A stretch of 64,000 bases of DNA, taken from Cladobotryum mycophilum (Eukaryota > Ascomycota > Sordariomycetes > Hypocreales > Hypocreaceae). The notes under the pieces were generated by a model, which was not told the origin of the DNA, did no database searches, and saw nothing but the letters and a program-made list of their open reading frames with translations. Made by a program: the position numbers and the translations under genes. Shown here piece by piece: positions 57,955-64,000 of the stretch; the first letter of the stretch is position 1; each line of letters begins with the position of its first letter. The stretch spans positions 4,278,001 to 4,342,000 of the forward strand of contig CM071591.1 in the NCBI GenBank assembly GCA_036429605.1, read 5' to 3'.

Positions 57955-60265
57955 ATGGGATTTCGTATTACAACATGGAATGGTGCGTATGAGCTTGAGC
58001 CCTCTGCATAATGCATACTAACGAATGTAAAGTAAACGGCATCAGGTTTGATCTTACCTGCCCCCGAAGGCATCAAAGCTCGTTATGACTCACCACGCTG
58101 CAGAAATCCGTTTGGGTACCAGCCGTGGAGAGAGAAGCGTTCTTTCCAGGTAGGTGTAGATCCTGCGATGGGTCTCTGGTGTCGGTCGACCTACTGACGA
58201 GTAATACTCCAGTCAATGTTCGAGATTTTAGAGGCAGACATCGTCGTAATGCAAGAAACCAAGATTCAGAGGAAAGATTTGAGCGATGACATGGTCTTAG
58301 TCCCCGGGTGGGATGTTTACTTTAGTCTGCCTAGACATAAAAAAGGTTCATCTTCTACGCTGACTTGGCAGTTGAGGAGCATGGCTAACATGATCAATTC
58401 AGGGTACTCTGGCGTCGCCATCTACACGAAAAATGCAACATGTGCGCCGATACGTGCTGAGGAGGGTGTTACAGGGACCCTTTGCCCTCCAAAGTCGACG
58501 ACTCAATTTCGCAATCTACCTAAAGACCAACAGATTGGAGGCTATCCGCGGCCTGGGCAGCTCTCCGGAAATATCGACGAGCTGCTCTTGGACTCGGAAG
58601 GCCGGTGTGTCATACTCGAGTTCCCTGGATTTGTCCTTTTGGGTGTTTACAGCCCTGCCAATCGCGATGAATCAAGGGTCGAATTTCGCATGGAGTTCTT
58701 GGAGGCCCTGGACATTCGCATCCGAAATTTGATTGCCGAAGGGAAGCAGGTGTTTTTAACCGGCGACTTGAATGTCACCCGCTCCGAGATTGATTCCACC
58801 AATATCGCCGAAAACATTCGCAAAGAAGGGTTGACTATGGATGAATGGAAGAACATGCCATCTCGCCGACTTTTCAATCACCTCGTGTTCGGAGGCGAGG
58901 TACAAGGGGATCGCGACGAGGGGCGAGAGCAGCCAGTCCTCTGGGATTTATGTCGCCTGTTTCACCCCAATCGAGAGGGGATGAATACTTGTTGGGACAC
59001 CAAGCGGAATACGCGGCCAGCCAATAATGGCAGTCGTATCGATTACGTGCTCTGCAGCGACGGTCTAAAGGATTGGTTCACGCATGCCAATATTCAGGAA
59101 GGCCTAATGGGGTCAGATCACTGCCCTGTGTTTGCTATGGTGGCAAACACGGTGATGGTTAGCGGCATAGGGGTCCCATTCCCGGACCTTGTCAATCCTC
59201 CGGGCATGTTTAAAGATGGGAGCCGTATGCGAGATTGGAGTCCCAAGGATATTTTACCTCTGTCTGCCAAACTTATTCCCGAATTCGATCGCCGACAAAG
59301 CATTCGCGACATGTTTGCTCGGAAGCCAAGTCCCAGCACCTCTCGGCAGTCACGTTCTAATCCACAAAATTTTGGGCGATCAGATACTCAACTGAACTTT
59401 GGCTCTGATTCCTCCGCAAATAAAATTGAGCGAAAAACCACTGAGGCTTCGGATATATTCACTGTCAGTGCGACAGCTCACAAAGCGTCAAAGACGCCTT
59501 CAACTTCCAAGCGGCTTGCCCCATTTGTGGATCCAATATTATCCTCAACATCATCTTCATCATCATCGAAACGAAGCAAAGTATCGCCTGCTCCTAGTCC
59601 GAAAATGGGCCTTGGTCGAGGTGGGGGTGTCAAGGAAAAGCCGAACCTCGTTACATCTAGTGGACAAAAAACTTTACAAGGATTCTTCAAGCCTGTAACT
59701 TCGACAAGTACTACTTGTACCGAAGCAAACACCAACAACAACCCCTCAGGCGAACTAAAGCAAATGCCTGGACCCTTGTCGACACACCCTGTCATAAACA
59801 CACCAACAGAAACAGCGCACCCCCATTGGCAGTCAAAAGTCTTGCATCCAATCCAAGAACCACGCCCATCATCCGAAACCCCTACCCACCAGACACAAGA
59901 CAAGGTCTTTGATCCGGTCCAGGCCAAGGAATCCTGGTCAAGGCTTCTCGGAAAGCGGGTACTTCCCCGGTGCGAGCACAACGAGCCCTGCATCAGTCTC
60001 ATCACTAAAAAACCTGGTGTGAACTGTGGTAAGTATAGACCACCTTTTGTTCCTTTCTAAAATTGCTTTTTCTTTGCCTTCATGCCACCCCGCTTGCATT
60101 TGACTTAATATCCACACCCCTGGCCAAGATCTGACATTTACAATAGGTAGGTCATTTTACATTTGCCCCAGACCGCTTGGCCCAACAGGCGAAAAGGAAA
60201 AGGACTCAGAGTGGCGTTGTGGTACTTTCATTTGGAGTAGTGACTGGAATGGATCATCTGTGTGA
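57955..60265 (+). CDS. APN2: DNA-(apurinic or apyrimidinic site) endonuclease 2
   Basis: Five exons, 57955-57982, 58033-58045, 58104-58149, 58213-60028 and 60147-60265, give 673 aa. MGFRITTWNVNGIRNPFGYQ, the Mg-binding start of the exonuclease III fold, arises only by including the 13-nt exon 2. Catalytic blocks follow: VVMQETKIQ, VYSPANRDE, FLTGDLNVTRSEID, GSRIDYVLCS and GLMGSDHCPVF. The long linker carries a PIP-box-like QKTLQGFF for PCNA binding. The C-terminus is a GRF zinc finger (CEHNEPC, FYICPRP, EWRCGTFIW). Apn2 incises abasic sites and trims 3' ends in base excision repair. It is the standard flank of Sordariomycete MAT loci. Confidence 0.95.
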
Positions 60266-60757
60266 CCCTGCACATTGGCAACATTCGTCAAACTCGTTGT
60301 CCATAGACCGGATTCTTTAATTATTTTGTCACGTAAATACATGTGGGAGCTTTCTGAGCAAGATAAAGGGTTGCCTCAAATCAATGACAAGTGGCAGCAT
60401 GCCAATGTTTCCTACGCAACATCCCATCTCTAAAAAATCGGTTCAAATGAAAGTCTACTGTGTATATTACAGTCTCAATTGAGCAGCATCTGGACACTTT
60501 GCTGCTGTGTTGCACCAACCTCATGGGTTTCCGTCCCCCAATCTAATCGGTTGACACCGAAACACCTTGCCATGCCTTCTCGACGCAGCAGTGCCAAATC
60601 AATATGCAACATAAGTACTATGCAAACAACATGTGAAGCTTTATCGAGAAAACTTGAAGGTAGGTAGAGAACCAAGAGTCTTGATGGTGGTATTCATACC
60701 CATCTGATATTGAGCGAAGGTATCGTGACCCAATGTGCTTGGTCATGGACCGAACAG
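60266..60757. other. Convergent intergenic region between APN2 and MAT1-1-3
   Basis: The 3' flanks of both genes. Probably close to the left border of the MAT1-1 idiomorph, but that border can only be placed by comparison with a MAT1-2 strain. Confidence 0.5.
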
Positions 60758-61511
60758 CTAATCTGCCTCAGTTGCCGCTTCATCCTTGGATTTCTTGGCC
60801 GACTTTTTGGTTGTATACTTGTAACCGGGGTATAGACCTTTGTGTCTGCGCTCTTCAACTTCTTCCATCTCCAGCCAGAATTGCTTTCCTGTTTCGTCTT
60901 CGTTCTTCCACATGGCTGAAATGACCTTCGCTGCTGGAAAGTTAGTATCATTCAGAGTGGCATAGCTCTAGACTTACAAAGTTCAGAAGCAGTGATCCCT
61001 GGATACTCCTCACGTAGAGCTTTGGAATGATGCTGGCGATACAGAATCCACCTGTTTCTGGGCCGCGGAGCACGTTTACTGCTCTCATCCTCAGAGTTCC
61101 AATCGGTGAAAACACCTTGAGGAGGCTTTGGTTCAGATAGATCTGATATTTGTTAGAAAAATCTCTCTACTTATCGGTTGAACCTACCACATGAAAAGCA
61201 TGGCACACCATACGTAGATACGTCGACAGTTGAGCCCTCGGGAAGCGGGCAGAGTCTGAACTTTTGTCGATAGGTGTCATGGAACACCTTGACTGGCTGC
61301 TGGATCCGACGACTTGTATTGTTAGCGTCATCACTGATATTAGCACCAAGCCTTACCTGAAGTTATTCGCAATGGTTTGAACGAGTTTGAGACTGAAAGA
61401 CTCTGGCACGAATACGTGCACATCCTTCTGATCTTCGCTTCTCACAAATGTCATCGGGATATCCGGTGGCGTGTCTCTCGCCATTTCTTCTGTAAAAACT
61501 CGGGGCTGCAT
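60758..61511 (-). CDS. MAT1-1-3: Mating-type HMG-box protein MAT1-1-3
   Basis: Exons 61357-61511, 61188-61312, 60978-61142 and 60758-60933 give 206 aa with canonical junctions. The MATA-HMG box lies in the second half: APRPRNRWILYRQHHSKALR, EEYPGITASELSAKVISAMW, and KQFWLEMEEVEERRHKGLYP then GYKYTTKKSAKK. An intron inside the HMG box codon for Ser is typical of MAT HMG genes. I call it MAT1-1-3 rather than MAT1-2-1 because it lies between APN2 and MAT1-1-2, with an alpha-box-type start further on. The DNA-binding protein helps specify the MAT1-1 partner and fruiting. The ATG at 61511 is used; one at 61484 is in frame. Confidence 0.85.
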
Positions 61512-61805
61512 CTTCAATTTGTTTGCTGTACACTTCAGGGTGTGGTGTTGTAGAAGATGGGTTCGGATTTAGGCACTGCCGTGACTCACAGAAGCCTTTG
61601 GAGAACAAGGAGCTGCAGAGCAAAAAAAGTCAAAATAGCGTAGCGGCGCTTTTTTTGGGGGGAGGGGGCGACAATTGTGCACTGCTATTGTTTTTTTTTG
61701 TTTTGTTATTGTTTCATGTCGCCGATTCTTCCACCTGGCAGGTAGTTGTCCTTTCAACTTCTTCTTTACTTTAGAATCAGCATTCGCAAACCTAACAACA
61801 TCGCG
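61512..61805. promoter_or_regulatory. Divergent promoter between MAT1-1-3 and MAT1-1-2
   Basis: Only 294 bp separate the two starts, including homopolymers T8 (about 61651) and T10 (about 61690). A bidirectional mating-type promoter is inferred from the layout alone. Confidence 0.4.
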
Positions 61806-63306
61806 ATGGAGAACATTTGCAACTTTGAGCCTCTCTGGAAAGAAGGCAAGGCAATCGCAAGACCGAATGAAGCAATCCTCGACATCCGAATTCGATCTAT
61901 AAGAATTTTCTTAGAGAAGAGTCGATCTAAGCCTGCCAAGTCACTGAGTATAGAGTGTAGGTACCCCATCCGCGCCTCCAGCTCAGCATCGGTACAGCTA
62001 ACAAAATCATCAACCATAGATATTCTTTCTGAGTGTATTTACATAATCAACGCTCTGTTTTACACCTGGGCGAGCTCTAATGCCATCATCGACCGTCTAC
62101 TTACATTGGCCGTCCAGGGCCAGCACATCCCTCTCCACGTCATCAGAGGAGCAATGGCATTATGGTATACCAGCTCAATCTCTGTCTTTGCACGTGATCC
62201 TCAGCAAGGCTTGCCTCCGGATGCCGAAATTGAGGTTGATGACGATGGGACGACAATTCTAAGATGGAGCAGAGAACACGCTGCAGAATTACATCATGTC
62301 GGCAATCTTGGTTTAATGGCCATGCTATTAACATCGGAAATATGGCATACTTCTGAACTTCCTAAGTTGCGCCTTGCGGCGCTAATCTCAAACGCAACAA
62401 CCACAATCCTTTTCGCAGCATTTATGATTTCCTCGCAAATGGAATCTATTCATTCCTGGGGCTATGCCCTTTCAGCCTGTCCCAATGACGAAGGCATGAA
62501 GCTCTTTCTCCGATCGTCTTGGCAACTTGCTCGAGAGGGAATTCACAGGGCGATCACATCTCCAGGAATTGAATTTGGTACCACACTCGATGAAGTGAAG
62601 CTTAGTCGGGATGGTAAGAATCTCTTAAGTAAGGTTGGCCGTTGCACTTGGTCTGAGGCTCCTTACTGGCACCCAGGCAGAAAAGTTCCTGGCTCTCCCT
62701 GGAACAAATACATGAGGAATATGTGCCAACCCTTTTTCCCTCCGCTTGGTTGGGACTCAACAAACCTCTTGTTCAAACTCCCTTCTTCTGCTCTTACCTT
62801 AGCAGCACCTTGGCAAACTCACTATTCTCAATTACGTTCTAGATTTGATCAGGTATGACACCCAATTACACTTAATATTCAATCAAACTAAGAACTCTCT
62901 CAAGACTGGCCGTTCGCGAAAGACTATGGAATACGAAGCTCGCGAGATACAGTTCATCGACCTCGCCACCAAGACCGGTCGTCAATATCCCATGAGCAAT
63001 CCAGCGGAACTAGTAAGTAGCATAGTTTAGCAAATCTAGAGTTACTCTTCTAACGGTATTTCTAGACTGCAAATTTTGCAGAAGATATTGACCAAGAATA
63101 TCTATACACAGTACCTATGGTAAGTATGCGACAGTAAAGGTTATCCAAATATACTAACCTGTTGTATGCAGGTCAAGAAACCAATCACAGACCTGCGTGG
63201 GGATCTAACTCTACCCTTTTTGACAACCGCCGCAAGGGCTATACGATTTGAGGACGAGCCGGACGAAGTAGAGCGTGGGTTTTTTATCATGACTTTCACA
63301 CGCTAA
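61806..63306 (+). CDS. MAT1-1-2: Mating-type protein MAT1-1-2 (HPG domain)
   Basis: Exons 61806-62852, about 62905-63012, 63066-63119 and 63172-63306 give about 447 aa. The first acceptor could instead be at 62892 (a 40-nt intron), also in frame; the 52-nt version leaves a better branch-point distance. The HPG domain is clear: CTWSEAPYWHPGRKVPGSPW with the invariant His-Pro-Gly, then NMCQPFFPPLGWDSTNLLF and PSSALTLAAPWQTHYSQLRS. Such proteins occur only in MAT1-1 idiomorphs of Sordariomycetes and are needed after fertilisation for fruiting-body development. The molecular activity of this class is unknown. It diverges from MAT1-1-3 and runs toward MAT1-1-1. Confidence 0.88.
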
Positions 63307-63859
63307 GGATGTTGGCACAGGAGATCTTGGTGTGTGGAGGAGACATTGCTACTTAGGTACCTAGTTGAGAATGCCCCTGCTGGTATGCTTTTAATAAAAC
63401 CAACATGCATTGCCTACATTATGATGGCTGTGGCGTAGAGTTCATTCGTGCATTGTTTGTTGCACCCCAGCTGTTGCCCAGAAATACTAGAATTCCCCGA
63501 TACTCCTCATATCGCTGTAAATCCCCCGTTTCCATCAATTCTCCCACCCCCGGGTGGCTGCTCTGTTGGTGGCGGATCTCAAGATGTGAACCAACGTGGT
63601 CCACATGAGTGGGTCGTCTCCACACCACACACCCCAGCCACCCGAACTGGTTTCAAAAGTGAGAAAGGTATTACTTACCACACACCCCTCTAGTAGCCAC
63701 GCCGCCAGTCATAAATGCACTCCCTTTCTCCCATCTCACATTCAAATCCGCAACCATTCTTCTTCTTCTTCTTCTTCTTCTTCTTCTTCCACATCTACAA
63801 CTTGATCAATTTCGATAACGGCATTTCAAACATTTGAAATTGTTCAAACTGATTCCAAC
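63307..63859. other. Intergenic between MAT1-1-2 and MAT1-1-1
   Basis: About 550 bp, ending in a TTC trinucleotide array (63758-63789) and a pyrimidine-rich leader. No gene seen. Confidence 0.5.
63758..63789 (+). repeat. TTC trinucleotide microsatellite in the MAT1-1-1 leader
   Basis: About ten perfect TTC units ending 70 bp before the ATG at 63860. Confidence 0.8.
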
Positions 63860-64000
63860 ATGGACTCGAAAGCTGAGATCATGAAGCGTCTCTCGGCTCT
63901 GCCAGCGCAAGACCTTCTTCGTCTCTTACGAGATGAGACAATCTTCGAGATCGCAGCCAGATATTTCGAACTCACTGGACTCAATCAAGTGCAGGATAGA
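63860..64000 (+). CDS. MAT1-1-1: Mating-type protein MAT1-1-1, 5' end (partial)
   Basis: An ATG at 63860 opens 47 codons to the window edge: MDSKAEIMKRLSALPAQDLL, then RLLRDETIFEIAARYFELTG. This kind of short amphipathic N-terminus with an LSxLPxxDLLxLL-type pattern precedes the alpha box in MAT1-1-1 proteins. The alpha box itself would lie outside the window. Identity rests on this pattern plus its position beyond MAT1-1-2 on the same strand. The full protein would be the alpha-domain transcription factor that sets MAT1-1 identity. Confidence 0.75.
   Translation, partial: MDSKAEIMKRLSALPAQDLLRLLRDETIFEIAARYFELTGLNQVQDR

Noticed and set aside
60758..61511. Reading the HMG-box gene as MAT1-2-1, implying a homothallic fused locus
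   Set aside because: Its place between APN2 and MAT1-1-2, its length and the MAT1-1-1-type start beyond all fit MAT1-1-3 in a normal MAT1-1 idiomorph.

Overview
The window is filamentous ascomycete (Pezizomycotina) nuclear DNA. Its genes are split by short introns of about 40-140 nt with GTRAGT-like donors and YAG acceptors, lie on both strands, and are separated by long intergenic stretches rich in simple repeats. The right end is a MAT1-1 mating-type locus. A complete MAT1-1-3 HMG-box gene, a complete MAT1-1-2 HPG-domain gene and the 5' end of MAT1-1-1 lie next to APN2, with COX13 and APC5 beyond it. This order is the classical Sordariomycete/Hypocrealean arrangement, so I infer a hypocrealean fungus of MAT1-1 type. 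A MAT1-1-3 gene argues against lineages reported to lack it, such as Cordycipitaceae. I cannot name the species.

Layout. 1-8 kb: the tail of an unknown acidic protein, an SDR oxidoreductase, a YjjX-type non-canonical NTP phosphatase and an OPT oligopeptide transporter. 8.6-13.1 kb: an accessory-looking stretch with a tiny spliced ORF, a retropepsin-like relic, a Poa1-like macro-domain protein and a gene resembling circularly permuted ATP-grasp enzymes. 13.1-18.7 kb: no gene seen. 18.7-23.9 kb: a flavin-carrier/TRP-like membrane protein and a HET-domain protein. 23.9-27.5 kb: gene-free and packed with microsatellites. 27.5-33.3 kb: an alpha/beta hydrolase, a secreted lipase and an intradiol ring-cleavage dioxygenase. 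33.3-46.2 kb: housekeeping genes (TRM44, eIF1/SUI1, EOS1-like, an SSS-family solute symporter, a two-RRM RNA-binding protein). 46.2-50.2 kb: a gene-poor, more AT-rich stretch. 50.2-57 kb: MBA1-like, CIA30, APC5 and COX13. 57.9-64 kb: APN2 and the MAT1-1 genes.

A recurring oddity is single-base loss inside G or C runs. Three otherwise intact conserved genes (YjjX-like, OPT transporter, lipase) are each broken by exactly one missing base in a run of four or five G/C. The symporter and the ATP-grasp-like gene show weaker signs of the same thing. Homopolymer undercalling in the assembly is the simplest reading; real pseudogenisation is the alternative. A second theme is tiny exons fixed by protein conservation: an 8-nt exon in COX13 and a 13-nt exon in APN2.

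The left half holds metabolic and accessory functions (transport, secreted hydrolysis, aromatic ring cleavage, ADP-ribose chemistry, a HET-type self-recognition protein). The right half is core machinery (translation, tRNA modification, glycosylation, mitochondria, cell cycle, DNA repair) leading into the sexual-identity locus.
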